The notes: generated from the letters alone by a model not told the origin. Shown: positions 17,637 to 28,352, numbered from the stretch's first letter. The stretch: 64,000 nucleotides of DNA from Croceivirga lutea (GCF_014235875.1 NZ_JACJUK010000010.1:1-64000); one strand, 5' to 3'. Numbers and translations: made by a program.

Positions 17637-20186
17637 ATGGATGATAATTTTTCACCAAGAGTAAAAGATGTTATCGCTTACAGTAAGGAAGAGGCCTTAA
17701 GACTGGGCCATGACTTCATTGGTACTGAGCATTTAATGCTAGGTTTATTACGTGATGGAAATGGTAAAGCGATTAATATTCTTGACGCTCTTGATGTTGA
17801 TTTGGATTATTTAAGAAGGAAGGTTGAGATTTTGAGTCCGGCAAATCCAAATACAACTGCAATACAAAAAGACAAAAAGAATTTACATTTAACAAGACAA
17901 GCAGAACGTGCATTAAAGACTACGTTTTTAGAAGCTAAGTTATTTCAAAGTTCCTCTATCAATACGGCGCACCTTTTACTTTGCATCTTAAGAAATGAAA
18001 ATGACCCAACAACCAAGTTATTACATAAACTTAAGGTTGATTATGACAATGTAAAGGAACAATTTAAGTCTATGATAACAAGCGAAGATGATTATATAGA
18101 CTCTCCACGTTCAGAATCTTTTGCTAATGAACCTGAAGAATCAGATGATTCTAAAGAAAATACTTTTGGTTCCTCTGGTGCTCAAAAAACAAACAAAAAA
18201 TCTAAAACTCCTGTTCTAGATAACTTTGGTAGAGACTTAACCAAGCTAGCAGAAGAAAATAAATTAGATCCTGTAGTTGGGCGTGAAAAAGAAATTGAGC
18301 GTGTATCTCAAATTTTAAGTAGAAGAAAAAAGAATAATCCTCTTTTAATTGGAGAGCCGGGTGTGGGTAAAAGTGCAATTGCTGAAGGTTTGGCATTACG
18401 TATAATTACTAAAAAAGTAAGCCGAATTTTATACAACAAAAGGGTTGTAACCCTTGACTTGGCTTCACTTGTGGCTGGTACAAAATACCGTGGCCAATTT
18501 GAAGAGCGTATGAAAGCGGTTATGAATGAACTTGAGAAGAATGATGACATTATTCTTTTTATAGATGAGATTCATACCATCGTTGGTGCAGGAGGGGCAA
18601 CTGGAAGTTTAGATGCTTCTAATATGTTTAAACCAGCATTAGCTAGAGGAGAAATACAATGTGTAGGGGCTACAACCCTAGATGAATATAGACAGTATAT
18701 CGAAAAAGATGGAGCGTTAGAAAGACGTTTTCAAAAAGTAATGGTTGAACCAACTACTGTTGAAGAGACCATTGAAATTTTGATGAATATTAAGGGTAAG
18801 TATGAAGATCACCATAATGTAACGTATACAGATGAGGCAATTGTTTCTTGTGTAAAACTTACAAACCGTTATATGACGGATAGATTTTTACCAGACAAAG
18901 CCATTGATGCTCTAGATGAAGCCGGTTCAAGAGTTCATATAGTTAATATGGATGTTCCAAAGCAAATTCTAGAATTGGAACAACAATTAGAAGATGTTCG
19001 TGAACTAAAGAATAGTGTAGTTAAGAAGCAGAAATATGAAGAAGCTGCTAAACTGCGTGACGATGAAAAACGTTTAGAAAAAGAGCTAGCTTCTGCCCAA
19101 GAAATGTGGGAAGAAGAAAGCAAATTAAATAGAGTTACGGTAACTGATGAAAATGTTGCTGATGTAGTTTCTATGATGAGCGGTATTCCAGTTAATAGAA
19201 TTGCACAAACAGAAAGCAACAAGTTGGCTGAATTACCAAAATTGATTAAAGACAATGTAATTGGTCAAGACGAAGCTGTAAAGAAGGTTGCTAAAGCCAT
19301 ACAGCGAAATAGAGCTGGTTTAAAAGACCCTAATAAGCCTATTGGGTCGTTTATCTTCTTAGGACAAACTGGGGTTGGTAAAACGCAATTGGCAAAAGTC
19401 TTAGCTAAAGAATTATTTGATTCTGAAGATGCTCTAATTCGTATTGACATGAGCGAGTATATGGAAAAATTTGCCATTTCTCGTTTAGTTGGAGCACCCC
19501 CAGGATACGTTGGTTATGAAGAGGGAGGACAATTAACTGAGAAAGTAAGAAGGAAACCTTATGCTGTAATATTATTAGACGAGGTTGAAAAAGCGCATCC
19601 AGATGTGTTTAATATGTTGCTTCAAGTTTTAGATGATGGTTTCTTAACAGATAGTTTAGGTCGTAAAATTGATTTTAGGAATACCATTATTATAATGACT
19701 TCTAATATAGGTGCAAGACAGCTTAAAGACTTTGGACAAGGTGTTGGTTTTGGAACTGCATCAAAGAAAGCTCAAGCAGATAGTCACCAGAAAAGTGTTA
19801 TCGAAAATGCCTTGAAAAAAGCATTTGCTCCTGAATTTTTAAATAGAATTGATGATGTAATTGTGTTTAATGCGCTTGAAAGAGAAGACATTCATAAAAT
19901 TATCAATATTGAATTAGAGAAGCTTTTTGCACGTATTAAGGATATTGGTTACGTTTTAAATCTTTCTGATAAAGCTAGAGATTATATTGCCGATAAAGGT
20001 TTTGATAAACAATATGGAGCAAGACCTTTAAAGAGGGCCATTCAGAAATATATTGAGGATGCTCTTGCTGAAGAAATCGTGAATTCAAACCTAAATGAAG
20101 GGGATAGTATTTTCATGGATTTAGATGAGAAGAAAGATGAATTAACAATTAGAATAGAAAAGGTTGAAGAATCTTCAAAGTCATAA
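17637..20186 (+). CDS. clpC: ATP-dependent Clp protease ATP-binding subunit ClpC
   Basis: A protein of 849 residues from the ATG at 17637; an upstream TTG at 17619 adds only six residues and was rejected. An N-terminal Clp-N repeat domain (about 1-145, [28 protein letters not shown] in outline) is followed by a disordered acidic linker. The first AAA+ module has Walker [10 protein letters not shown], a UVR/middle domain lies near 415-480, and the second AAA+ module has Walker [10 protein letters not shown] and the C-terminal D2-small domain. ClpC unfolds substrates and feeds them to ClpP. A terminator follows the gene. Confidence 0.96.
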   Translation: MDDNFSPRVKDVIAYSKEEALRLGHDFIGTEHLMLGLLRDGNGKAINILDALDVDLDYLRRKVEILSPANPNTTAIQKDKKNLHLTRQAERALKTTFLEAKLFQSSSINTAHLLLCILRNENDPTTKLLHKLKVDYDNVKEQFKSMITSEDDYIDSPRSESFANEPEESDDSKENTFGSSGAQKTNKKSKTPVLDNFGRDLTKLAEENKLDPVVGREKEIERVSQILSRRKKNNPLLIGEPGVGKSAIAEGLALRIITKKVSRILYNKRVVTLDLASLVAGTKYRGQFEERMKAVMNELEKNDDIILFIDEIHTIVGAGGATGSLDASNMFKPALARGEIQCVGATTLDEYRQYIEKDGALERRFQKVMVEPTTVEETIEILMNIKGKYEDHHNVTYTDEAIVSCVKLTNRYMTDRFLPDKAIDALDEAGSRVHIVNMDVPKQILELEQQLEDVRELKNSVVKKQKYEEAAKLRDDEKRLEKELASAQEMWEEESKLNRVTVTDENVADVVSMMSGIPVNRIAQTESNKLAELPKLIKDNVIGQDEAVKKVAKAIQRNRAGLKDPNKPIGSFIFLGQTGVGKTQLAKVLAKELFDSEDALIRIDMSEYMEKFAISRLVGAPPGYVGYEEGGQLTEKVRRKPYAVILLDEVEKAHPDVFNMLLQVLDDGFLTDSLGRKIDFRNTIIIMTSNIGARQLKDFGQGVGFGTASKKAQADSHQKSVIENALKKAFAPEFLNRIDDVIVFNALEREDIHKIINIELEKLFARIKDIGYVLNLSDKARDYIADKGFDKQYGARPLKRAIQKYIEDALAEEIVNSNLNEGDSIFMDLDEKKDELTIRIEKVEESSKS

Positions 20187-20213
20187 AATTATTAACATAT
20201 ATCATAAGTTTTT

Positions 20214-20240
20214 AAAAGCCTCCATTGTGAGGCTTTTTTT
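20214..20240 (+). terminator. Intrinsic terminator of clpC
   Basis: The stem AAAAGCCTC (20214-20222) pairs with GAGGCTTTT (20229-20237) around a CATTGT loop, followed by a T-run. It lies 28 bp after the clpC stop. Confidence 0.85.
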
Positions 20241-20361
20241 ATGCATAAAAGATTTAAACCTAACAATTGTCACCTTTATCGCTATTAAACGCTGTTAATC
20301 TAAATTTTTTTATCAACGCATTAGCCCAAAGTACTTTCGCTTAACACTATAATATTGAGAA

Positions 20362-20772
20362 ATGAAATTGGAGTTGGGCAAGCAGAAGATAATTGTTAAA
20401 GAATACTGCCTTGAATTTGGTACGGTTCAAGTATTTGATAATTATATGGTATCAAATTTTAATGAGGGTATTACTTTAACTTTAGAAAGAGCTTATCAAC
20501 TTATAGGTATATCTGAAATTCATTTTAGAGGAAAAAAATTCGGCTATATAAGTCTTAGGTCTAACTCTTATGCCATAGACCCTACCATTTATAATTATCT
20601 AAGAGGTTTAGATAACCTTAAGGCATTAGCAATTGTTTCTAAAAAAGAAATTGATATGCACAATTTCAAAATTGAAAAATTATTCTATAAAAAAAATATG
20701 GAGTTTTTTATTGAATATCAAAATGCTGTTGCTTGGATTAAAAACAAAGTTCTTCCGAGAAACAAAAAATAA
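20362..20772 (+). CDS. SpoIIAA/STAS-like hypothetical protein
   Basis: A 136-residue protein with no signal peptide or membrane segment. The alternation of short beta strands and helices, with the segment RGKKFGYISLRSNSYAIDP and a terminal helix region (IEYQNAVAWIKNKV), resembles the SpoIIAA-like/STAS-SEC14 small-domain proteins common in Bacteroidota. I infer only the fold; a function is not known. It is convergent with nnr, ending one base before the nnr stop codon. Confidence 0.6.
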   Translation: MKLELGKQKIIVKEYCLEFGTVQVFDNYMVSNFNEGITLTLERAYQLIGISEIHFRGKKFGYISLRSNSYAIDPTIYNYLRGLDNLKALAIVSKKEIDMHNFKIEKLFYKKNMEFFIEYQNAVAWIKNKVLPRNKK

Positions 20773-20773
20773 C

Positions 20774-22300
20774 TTATTCTTCTCTGGGTTGTTCTGGCTC
20801 AGTAAACAATTTCATAAAAGCTTCTGGTAAATGTTCAATTAAGGTTGAGGCAATTACTGCTTCATAACCCATTTTAGAGGCAGCAATATCTGCAGCAAAT
20901 CCGTGCAGAAAAACTCCAAAAATTGATGCATTTAATGGATTGTACCCTTGGGCAATTAAACCACCAATAATACCGGCCAAAACATCACCGCTTCCGGCGG
21001 TTGCTAAACCTGGATTACCTGTAGTATTTACAAAGCCTTTATCTTGATAAATTGTAATAGTATGCGCTCCTTTGAGCACCACAATAACATCATGTTTTTT
21101 AGAGAACTCTTTAGCTAAAGCTAATTTTTCAAAATCATCTTTCCAATTACCTATCAATCGTTTTAACTCACCAGGATGTGGTGTTAATACTGTGCCTGGA
21201 GTAATTAAATCTTGCAATTCATTTTCTGATGCAAGAATATTTATAGCATCAGCATCTAAAACTAATGGTCTTTTATTGTTCTTTAAAAAAGCCTTGAATG
21301 TTTTCTTAGTTTTGTCATGGGTACCTAAGCCCATACCTGCTACAATCACAGTAAATAGACTGGTTTCTTCAATAGCAATGAGTTGTTCTTCACCGCTAGT
21401 TCTCACCATAACTTCAGGTAAGGCAGACTGTAATGGAAGGTATCCACAATTTGGCACTAAAGCGGTAACCAAGCCGGCTCCAATTTTCAAACATGCTTTA
21501 GCACCCAATTGAACTGCTCCTATTTTACCATAAGAACCTCCAATAACCAAAGCATGACCATAATCGCCTTTATGAGAAAATTTATTGCGTGGCCTATACA
21601 TGGGCAATACTTCATACTTACTTATTAACTCAAAGTCAGTTTCTTGGTGTTGAATAAACCCTTGGTCTAAACCAATATCCAATAACTGCCATTGTGTTAT
21701 AAATGGACCTGTTTCTGGAAGAAAAAACACCAACTTAGGTAACTGAAAACTTAATACATAGTTAGCTTTAATAACTGCCGAAAAATCTTCTGTAGCCTTA
21801 TCGGCAAACATACCAGATGGAATATCCACAGCTAATATGTAAGCTTTTGAAGAATTGATATGGGTAATTAAATTTTTCACCCAAACATCTGGATTTCTAT
21901 TTAATCCAATACCAAAAATAGCATCCACTATAAAGTCGTTTGGTGAAATCTCAGGTAATACAGAGTCTGAGTTTAGAACAACTGGCCAACATTTTCGCTC
22001 TTTAAGTCTATCTAGATTTATTAAAAAATCTTTTGAACGTTTTTCACTATAATTAACAACATAAACAGCAATATCATAATTGTGTTCTAATAAATATCTA
22101 GCCAAGGCAATACCGTCTCCTCCGTTATTACCAATTCCGCAAAAGAGATGGATTTTTAGATTAGCTCCTTTAAGATTTGCATCTAACCATTGAAATAGTT
22201 GAGATGCAGCTCTTTCCATAAGTTCATCACTAGAAATTTGCTGATTTTCAATTGTGAATTTATCAGCCAAATAAATCTGTTCGCCAGTAAAAATTTTCAT
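20774..22300 (-). CDS. nnr: Bifunctional NAD(P)H-hydrate repair enzyme (epimerase/dehydratase)
   Basis: A protein of 508 residues. The N-terminal epimerase domain (about 1-215) has IHLFCGIGNNGGDGIALARYL and FIVDAIFGIGLNR. The C-terminal ADP-dependent dehydratase domain (about 225-500) contains ALVIGGSYGKIGA, TPHPGELKRL and the signature NTTGNPGLATAGSGDVLAG with the catalytic Asp. The enzyme repairs hydrated NADH and NADPH by epimerising the R and S forms and dehydrating S-NAD(P)HX. It stands alone between the STAS-like gene and the threonine operon, which is divergent from it. Confidence 0.95.
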   Translation of the reverse strand: MKIFTGEQIYLADKFTIENQQISSDELMERAASQLFQWLDANLKGANLKIHLFCGIGNNGGDGIALARYLLEHNYDIAVYVVNYSEKRSKDFLINLDRLKERKCWPVVLNSDSVLPEISPNDFIVDAIFGIGLNRNPDVWVKNLITHINSSKAYILAVDIPSGMFADKATEDFSAVIKANYVLSFQLPKLVFFLPETGPFITQWQLLDIGLDQGFIQHQETDFELISKYEVLPMYRPRNKFSHKGDYGHALVIGGSYGKIGAVQLGAKACLKIGAGLVTALVPNCGYLPLQSALPEVMVRTSGEEQLIAIEETSLFTVIVAGMGLGTHDKTKKTFKAFLKNNKRPLVLDADAINILASENELQDLITPGTVLTPHPGELKRLIGNWKDDFEKLALAKEFSKKHDVIVVLKGAHTITIYQDKGFVNTTGNPGLATAGSGDVLAGIIGGLIAQGYNPLNASIFGVFLHGFAADIAASKMGYEAVIASTLIEHLPEAFMKLFTEPEQPREE

Positions 22301-22343
22301 TCTTTAAAAAATTCGTTAGATAATTAACGATTATTGAAAAATT

Positions 22344-22493
22344 AGTATTGTGGGTTGTTCAAGGGGTTCGAAAATACTACTTTTAACCCATCTCTTTTAA
22401 AGATTATGCAAACAACGCTAAAAAATACTACCACTTTTACTACAACCCCTTTGGGGTTATAGTCATATTATATATCCGCGCGCATAATTTTTT
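22344..22493 (+). promoter_or_regulatory. Threonine-operon attenuator (leader RNA)
   Basis: The thrA leader contains a Thr-rich leader peptide and competing structures. AACCCC (22444-22449) and GGGGTT (22453-22458) form a tight hairpin overlapping the end of the leader peptide. AAGGGGTT (22361-22368) is perfectly complementary to AACCCCTT (22444-22451) and could form an alternative. AGTATT (22344-22349) can pair with AATACT at 22373-22378 or at 22424-22429, and TGGGTT (22351-22356) with AACCCA (22385-22390). A T-run lies at 22488-22493, just before thrA. Transcription-attenuation by threonyl-tRNA level is the natural reading. The precise terminator helix is not certain. Confidence 0.7.
22406..22462 (+). 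CDS. thrL: Threonine operon leader peptide
   Basis: An 18-codon open frame, ATG at 22406 and TAG at 22460-22462, encodes MQTTLKNTTTFTTTPLGL. Eight of 18 residues are Thr, with no Ile. It lies 51 bp upstream of the first threonine-biosynthesis gene. Enrichment for the pathway's end product is the hallmark of a ribosome-mediated attenuator, as in enterobacterial thrL. The last Thr codons run into the AACCCC arm of a hairpin, so a ribosome stalled for lack of charged tRNA-Thr would block that arm. Confidence 0.82.
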   Translation: MQTTLKNTTTFTTTPLGL

Positions 22494-22513
22494 ATATTCC
22501 TAAAAGCCAATAA

Positions 22514-24958
22514 ATGAAAGTTTTAAAATTTGGTGGCACATCTGTAGCCAACGCAAAAAATATAGCTCTTGTAAGAGCAATAATTAAATCTGAAAGTCGA
22601 GATAAAATTGCAGTGGTAGTTTCTGCTTTAGGTGGAGTAACAGACACGTTGTTAAAAGCTTTAGAACGTGCAGCAAACAAAGATTTGATTTATAAAGAGA
22701 GTTTAAAAGAAATTGAAAGTCGCCACTTAGATACCGTAAAAGAATTAATACCCATAACCAAACAAAGTGGAGTATTAAGTTGGGTAAAAAGTGAACTTAA
22801 TAAATTAGAGACCCTTATAGAAGGGGCTTTTTTAATTGGAGAAATTACGCCAAGATTGTCTGATAACGTAGTAAGCTATGGTGAAATTTTATCATCATAC
22901 ATTATTGCAGAATATTTAAAATCTAGTGATTTAGATGCTGATTTCAAAAGTGGAAGAGCGCTAATAACTACTGACGATAACTTTGGTAAAGCTACAGTAG
23001 ATTTTGAGCGTACTAATAAAACTTGTCAGTCCTATTTTTTAAATTGCCCTCAACAGATTACCATTGTTCCTGGTTTTATTGCGTCATCTAAATCTGGAAA
23101 AAACACAACCTTAGGTAGAGGAGGCTCTGATTACACCGCAGCAATTATTGCCGCAGCTGTAGATGCAAAAGAATTGCAAATTTGGACAGATGTTAGCGGA
23201 ATGTTCACGGCAAATCCAAAGCTAGTAAAACAAGCCAAATGTGTAGAAAAAATTTCTTATGAAGAGGCAATGGAGCTATCGCATTTTGGTGCCAAAGTAC
23301 TTTATCCTCCAACTGTGCAACCCGTTTTAGCAAAAGAAATTCCTATTCTTATTAAAAACACCTTTGCCCCAGAAGATGAGGGCACATTAATAACTAAAAA
23401 CGCTAATGGTTCAGAAAAAGCAGTAAGAGGTATAAGTCATATTGGAGGTATTGCCTTATTATCATTAGAAGGTCCAAGTATGATTGGAATACCTGGGGTA
23501 TCTAAACGTTTTTTTGAAACCCTTTCTACAGCTAACATTAGTGTGGTTTTAATAACACAAGCTTCATCTGAACATTCGATATGTATTGGTATTAATGCTA
23601 AAGAGGCTCCTATTGCAAAAAAGGTTTTAAACGAAACTTTTGAATATGAAATTGCAACCAAAAAGTTAAAACCAATTATTGTTGAAGAGAATCTTTCCAT
23701 AATAGCATTAGTTGGTGAAAACATGAAAAGCCATCAAGGCCTTAGTGGAAAAATGTTTAGCACTTTAGGTAAAAACAACGTTAATATTAGAGCCATTGCA
23801 CAAGGGGCTTCTGAACGAAATATTTCTGCAGTAATTCATGAAAATGATGTTAAAAAGGCACTGAACTCTTTACATGAAATCTTCTTTGAAGAAATCACAA
23901 AACAAGTCAATTTATTTATAGTAGGTGTAGGTAATGTTGGTGCAAAACTATTAGCACAATTAGAACAACAAAAACAATATTTAAAAGAAGAGCATAAAAT
24001 GAATTTGAGAGTAATTGGGCTCTCTAATTCAAAAAAAATGGTTTTTGATGAAAACGGTATATCCTTAAAAAATTGGAAAGAAACTTTAGAAAATGGAGAG
24101 TCAACAAACCTAGAAAGGTTCACTGAAAAGATAAAAGAATTAAACTTCAGAAATAGCATTTTTGTTGATAACACTGCTAATGCCACCGTTGCCGAGCATT
24201 ACCACAATTTTTTAGGTAATAGTATTGCGGTGGTTACCTGTAATAAAATTGCTTGTTCATCAAACATTGCGTATTACCAAAAGTTAAAGGAGTTATCAAA
24301 AAAATATAACGCACCATTTTTATTTGAAACTAATGTTGGTGCAGGCTTACCTATTTTAGACACGTTAAAATATCTAATTGCATCTGGTGATAGAGTTCAT
24401 AAAATACAAGCGGTTTTATCTGGTAGTTTAAACTTTGTATTTAATAATTTTAATAATACTAATACCTTTCATGACATTGTTAAAAAAGCCCAAGAGGATG
24501 GCTATACAGAACCAGACCCAAAGATTGATTTAAGCGGTATAGATGTCATGAGAAAAATCTTGATTTTAGCACGTGAGAGTGGTTACAAGATTGCAATTGA
24601 AGAAATTGAAAATGATTCTTTTCTACCACAAGAATCATTAGATACCTCTTCTAATGAAGACTTTTTTAAGACATTGATTACTTACGAAAATCGGTTTCAA
24701 CAGCTATATAAAAATGCAGCAGATAAAAATTGCAAACTTAAATATGTAGCACAATTTGAGAATGGCAACGCCAAAGTAGGTTTACAAGAAATACCTGTAG
24801 GACATGATTTTTATAGTTTGGAAGGAAGTGACAATATTGTTTTATTCTATACTGATAGATATCAAAACCAACCATTAATTATTAAAGGTGCAGGTGCAGG
24901 TGCAGACGTTACCGCATCAGGTATTTTTGCAGATATCATAAGAGCAGGAAATTTTTAA
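22514..24958 (+). CDS. thrA: Bifunctional aspartate kinase / homoserine dehydrogenase
   Basis: An 814-residue fusion. The aspartokinase domain (about 1-290) starts KVLKFGGTSVANAKNI and contains TLGRGGSDYTAA and ELSHFGAKVLYPPT. Two ACT regulatory segments lie at about 310-450. The homoserine dehydrogenase domain (about 465-814) starts with the NAD-binding FIVGVGNVGAKLL and has PDPKIDLSGIDVMRK. It phosphorylates aspartate and later reduces aspartate-semialdehyde to homoserine, and is probably feedback-inhibited by threonine through the ACT domains. First gene of thrABC, with a single base between its stop codon and the thrB ATG. Confidence 0.97.
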   Translation: MKVLKFGGTSVANAKNIALVRAIIKSESRDKIAVVVSALGGVTDTLLKALERAANKDLIYKESLKEIESRHLDTVKELIPITKQSGVLSWVKSELNKLETLIEGAFLIGEITPRLSDNVVSYGEILSSYIIAEYLKSSDLDADFKSGRALITTDDNFGKATVDFERTNKTCQSYFLNCPQQITIVPGFIASSKSGKNTTLGRGGSDYTAAIIAAAVDAKELQIWTDVSGMFTANPKLVKQAKCVEKISYEEAMELSHFGAKVLYPPTVQPVLAKEIPILIKNTFAPEDEGTLITKNANGSEKAVRGISHIGGIALLSLEGPSMIGIPGVSKRFFETLSTANISVVLITQASSEHSICIGINAKEAPIAKKVLNETFEYEIATKKLKPIIVEENLSIIALVGENMKSHQGLSGKMFSTLGKNNVNIRAIAQGASERNISAVIHENDVKKALNSLHEIFFEEITKQVNLFIVGVGNVGAKLLAQLEQQKQYLKEEHKMNLRVIGLSNSKKMVFDENGISLKNWKETLENGESTNLERFTEKIKELNFRNSIFVDNTANATVAEHYHNFLGNSIAVVTCNKIACSSNIAYYQKLKELSKKYNAPFLFETNVGAGLPILDTLKYLIASGDRVHKIQAVLSGSLNFVFNNFNNTNTFHDIVKKAQEDGYTEPDPKIDLSGIDVMRKILILARESGYKIAIEEIENDSFLPQESLDTSSNEDFFKTLITYENRFQQLYKNAADKNCKLKYVAQFENGNAKVGLQEIPVGHDFYSLEGSDNIVLFYTDRYQNQPLIIKGAGAGADVTASGIFADIIRAGNF

Positions 24959-24959
24959 G

Positions 24960-25883
24960 ATGGAAGAGATAAAAGTTTTTTGTCCGGCAACAATAGCAAA
25001 CGTTTCGTGCGGTTTTGATGTTCTGGGGCTAGCCTTAGATTCAGTTGGTGATGAAATGGTTATTCGTAAAACCAAAGAGAAGGGTATAAGAATTACTAAA
25101 ATTTTAGGTCAAAATTTACCCTTAGATGCAGAAAAAAATGTGGCTGGTGTGGCTGGCTTTGCATTATTAGCTCAAGCAGACTACAATGGTGGTTTTGAGA
25201 TTGAAATTGATAAAATAATAAAACCCGGTAGTGGTATTGGCAGTAGTGCAGCTAGTTCAGCTGGTGCTGTTTGGGGAATGAATCAACTTTTAGGAAATCC
25301 TTTTTCAGAATTAGAACTGGTGGCATTTGCTATGCAAGGCGAAAAATTAGCAAGCCTTGTTGCACATGCAGATAATGTAGCCCCTGCCCTATTTGGAGGT
25401 TTTACCTTGGTAAGAAGTTATGACCCATTAGATGTTGTAGCCGTACATACACCAAAAGAATTATTTGCTACCGTTATTCATCCACAAATAGAAGTGAAAA
25501 CAGCAGATTCAAGAAAAGTCTTAAAAACATCTATTTCTTTGCAAGACGGTATAAAACAGTGGGGTAATTTAGGAGGATTAATAACCGGTTTATTTACTGA
25601 AGATTACGATTTAATTAGCAGGTCACTGCAAGACCACATTGTTGAACCTATACGCTCAATTTTAATTCCAGGGTTTAACGATGTTAAAAAAGCAGCCCAA
25701 GCAGGTGGTGCTTTAGGTAGCGGAATATCAGGTTCAGGCCCTTCTATATTTGCCTTATCTAAAGGTGAAGAAACAGCTTTAGAAGTAGGTAAATCTATGA
25801 AAGAAGTTTACAAAAAAATAGGAATTGATTTTGAGGTTCACGTTTCAAAAATTAACACGCAAGGGTGTAAAAAAATATCATGA
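24960..25883 (+). CDS. thrB: Homoserine kinase
   Basis: A 307-residue GHMP-family kinase. The N-terminus VFCPATIANVSCGFDVLGLAL and the phosphate-binding loop PGSGIGSSAASSAG (about residues 88-101) are diagnostic, and the C-terminal GSGISGSGPSIFAL is the family's third motif. It converts homoserine to O-phosphohomoserine. It starts one base after the thrA stop and overlaps the thrC start by 4 bp (ATGA), so translation is likely coupled. Confidence 0.97.
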   Translation: MEEIKVFCPATIANVSCGFDVLGLALDSVGDEMVIRKTKEKGIRITKILGQNLPLDAEKNVAGVAGFALLAQADYNGGFEIEIDKIIKPGSGIGSSAASSAGAVWGMNQLLGNPFSELELVAFAMQGEKLASLVAHADNVAPALFGGFTLVRSYDPLDVVAVHTPKELFATVIHPQIEVKTADSRKVLKTSISLQDGIKQWGNLGGLITGLFTEDYDLISRSLQDHIVEPIRSILIPGFNDVKKAAQAGGALGSGISGSGPSIFALSKGEETALEVGKSMKEVYKKIGIDFEVHVSKINTQGCKKIS

Positions 25884-27181
25884 AGTACTACAGTTTAAAC
25901 AATGCTGACAATACAGCGAGTTTTAGAGAAGCGGTTATAAACGGAATAGCACCAGATAGGGGTTTGTATTTTCCTGCAAACATTAATGCTTTACCCCCTT
26001 CGTTTTTTGAAAAAATAGAAAATCTTTCTAATGTAGAAATAGCTTATGAGGCAATTCAACAATTTGTTGGTGATGAAATTCCAAAAGACCGGCTGTTATC
26101 TATTTTAAAAAATGTTCTAGACTTTGAATTTCCGATAGTCGAACTTACAGAGAATATAGCCACTTTAGAATTATTTCATGGTCCAACCATGGCCTTTAAA
26201 GATGTTGGTGCACGTTTTATGGCTAATTGCCTAGGATATTTTTCTGAAGGTAATAAAACCAATATAACCGTTCTTGTTGCTACATCTGGTGATACCGGTG
26301 GTGCAGTTGCTAATGGGTTTTTAGGTGTTGAAGGGGTAAGTGTTGTTATCCTTTATCCTTCAGGCAAGGTTAGCAATATTCAAGAAAAGCAATTAACTAC
26401 TTTAGGTAAAAACATAACGGCCTTTGAGGTAGAAGGAACTTTTGATGATTGCCAAAATATGGTGAAAACGGCTTTTTTAGATACAGAAATAACTTCGAAA
26501 AGCAAGTTAACTTCCGCCAACAGCATTAATGTAGCCCGCTGGTTGCCCCAATGTTTTTATTTTTTAATTGCATATAAACAAGCTAAATTAAAAGGTAAAG
26601 AAATTGTTTTTTCAGTACCCTCGGGTAATTTTGGAAATATTTGTGCAGGCATGGTAGCTCAAAAATTAGGTATGCCAGTTAAGAACTTCATTGCTGCCAC
26701 CAATGTTAATGATGTAGTACCAAATTATATGAAAAGTGGAACATATGAGCCAAAACCATCTGTAGCCACTATTTCTAATGCTATGGATGTTGGAGACCCA
26801 AGTAATTTTATTCGAATTCAAAAAATATATAACAATAACCTAGCTGAACTTCAAAAAAATCTTAGTTCATATGCTTTTACAGATAAACAAACAAAAGAAG
26901 CTATGAAGCAAGTGTATTCACAAACCGGATACTTAACTGACCCGCACGGTGCAGTTGGTTATTTAGGTGTTAAAAAATTCCAAGAACAACATCCTAATAG
27001 TTACGGCATATTTTTAGAAACTGCGCACCCCGTAAAATTTTTACCTGTCGTAAAAGAAACCATGAATTTGACTCCTGAAATTCCTTTTCAAATAAAAAAG
27101 GTAATGAACAAGCAAAAGGTTGCCTATCAGATTGCTAGTTACCAACAACTCAAAGACTATTTAGTTAACGTTTCTTCATAG
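25880..27181 (+). CDS. thrC: Threonine synthase
   Basis: A 433-residue PLP enzyme of fold type II. The PLP lysine lies in FHGPTMAFKDVGARFMA (about residue 109), with phosphate-binding ATSGDTGGAVANGF and VPSGNFGNICAGM. It turns O-phosphohomoserine into threonine, completing the pathway of the upstream two genes. Its length fits the shorter bacterial form. After its stop is a 73-bp gap carrying the gcvT promoter, so the operon ends here. Confidence 0.97.
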   Translation: MKYYSLNNADNTASFREAVINGIAPDRGLYFPANINALPPSFFEKIENLSNVEIAYEAIQQFVGDEIPKDRLLSILKNVLDFEFPIVELTENIATLELFHGPTMAFKDVGARFMANCLGYFSEGNKTNITVLVATSGDTGGAVANGFLGVEGVSVVILYPSGKVSNIQEKQLTTLGKNITAFEVEGTFDDCQNMVKTAFLDTEITSKSKLTSANSINVARWLPQCFYFLIAYKQAKLKGKEIVFSVPSGNFGNICAGMVAQKLGMPVKNFIAATNVNDVVPNYMKSGTYEPKPSVATISNAMDVGDPSNFIRIQKIYNNNLAELQKNLSSYAFTDKQTKEAMKQVYSQTGYLTDPHGAVGYLGVKKFQEQHPNSYGIFLETAHPVKFLPVVKETMNLTPEIPFQIKKVMNKQKVAYQIASYQQLKDYLVNVSS

Positions 27182-27228
27182 TTCTTAAGTATTGGCATAG
27201 AAATACCAAAAATGCCTACTTATTTCAA

Positions 27229-27236
27229 TATTTTTG
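27229..27236 (+). promoter_or_regulatory. -7 promoter box for gcvT
   Basis: TATTTTTG matches TAnnTTTG exactly, 18 bp before the gcvT ATG, and is followed by GCATCC as at the tRNA-Ser promoter. A well-placed upstream TTTG was not found, so this call rests on the -7 box alone. Confidence 0.35.
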
Positions 27237-27254
27237 CATCCATAAAATTTGAAT

Positions 27255-28340
27255 ATGAAGAATACTGCTTTAACACAATTACACGAAGCTTTAGGTGCAA
27301 AAATGGTTCCTTTTGCCGGATTTAATATGCCGGTATCCTATGAAGGTGTGAACGCCGAACATGAAACAGTACGCAAAGGTGTAGGTGTTTTTGATGTATC
27401 TCATATGGGCGAATTTTTAGTTGAAGGTCCAAATGCCCTTCCCCTACTTCAAAAAGTAACCTCTAATGATGTTTCTAAACTAACAGTTGGTAAAGCTCAA
27501 TACAGTTGTTTACCAAATGAAACGGGTGGCATTGTAGATGATTTAATTGTTTACCGAGTTAAAGAAGAAACCTATTTGTTGGTAGTAAACGCTTCTAATA
27601 TTGAAAAAGATTGGAATCATATTTCAACATACAATAAAGAGTTTGGGGCCAATATGAAAGACCTTTCAGATGATTATTCTTTATTGGCTATTCAAGGCCC
27701 TAAAGCAGTTGAAGCCATGCAAACTTTATCTAGTTGTGATTTAGCTTCCATTGCCTTCTACAATTTTGTTGTTGCAGATTTTGCAGGTATTGAGCATGTT
27801 ATTATTTCAGCAACGGGTTATACAGGTTCTGGAGGTTTTGAAATTTATTGCAAGAACAGTGAAGTTGAACAAATCTGGAACAAAGTTTTTGAAGCAGGAA
27901 AATCTTTTGGAATTAAACCAATAGGATTAGCCGCCAGAGACACTTTACGTTTAGAAATGGGATACTGTTTATATGGTAATGATATTGATGATACTACCTC
28001 ACCGCTAGAAGCTGGTCTAGGTTGGATAACAAAATTTACCAAAGACTTTGTCAATGCGAACCAGTTAGCAAAACAAAAAGAAGAAGGAGTAAGTAGAAAG
28101 CTCGTTGCTTTTGAAATGAACGAAAAAGCTATACCAAGAAAGGACTACGAAATTTTACATACCAATGGTACCGTTATTGGAAAGGTAACCTCTGGAACCA
28201 TGTCACCTTCTTTAGGCAAAGGTATTGGGTTGGGTTATGTGGTAAAAGAAAACTCAAAAGCTGGAGAGACTATACAAATTGCTATTCGTAAAAAACACGT
28301 ACCGGCAACGATAGTAAAACTTCCTTTTTATAAAAAGTAG
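27255..28340 (+). CDS. gcvT: Glycine cleavage system T protein (aminomethyltransferase)
   Basis: A protein of 361 residues from the ATG at 27255 (a TTG two codons upstream was rejected). Family segments are [30 protein letters not shown] and [18 protein letters not shown], the last containing the conserved RxExG. It transfers the aminomethyl-derived one-carbon unit from the H-protein to tetrahydrofolate, releasing ammonia. Other gcv genes are not adjacent, which is usual in this group. It probably shares a message with the following epimerase-fold gene 12 bp downstream. Confidence 0.96.
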   Translation: MKNTALTQLHEALGAKMVPFAGFNMPVSYEGVNAEHETVRKGVGVFDVSHMGEFLVEGPNALPLLQKVTSNDVSKLTVGKAQYSCLPNETGGIVDDLIVYRVKEETYLLVVNASNIEKDWNHISTYNKEFGANMKDLSDDYSLLAIQGPKAVEAMQTLSSCDLASIAFYNFVVADFAGIEHVIISATGYTGSGGFEIYCKNSEVEQIWNKVFEAGKSFGIKPIGLAARDTLRLEMGYCLYGNDIDDTTSPLEAGLGWITKFTKDFVNANQLAKQKEEGVSRKLVAFEMNEKAIPRKDYEILHTNGTVIGKVTSGTMSPSLGKGIGLGYVVKENSKAGETIQIAIRKKHVPATIVKLPFYKK

Positions 28341-28352
28341 AGCATACCAGAT

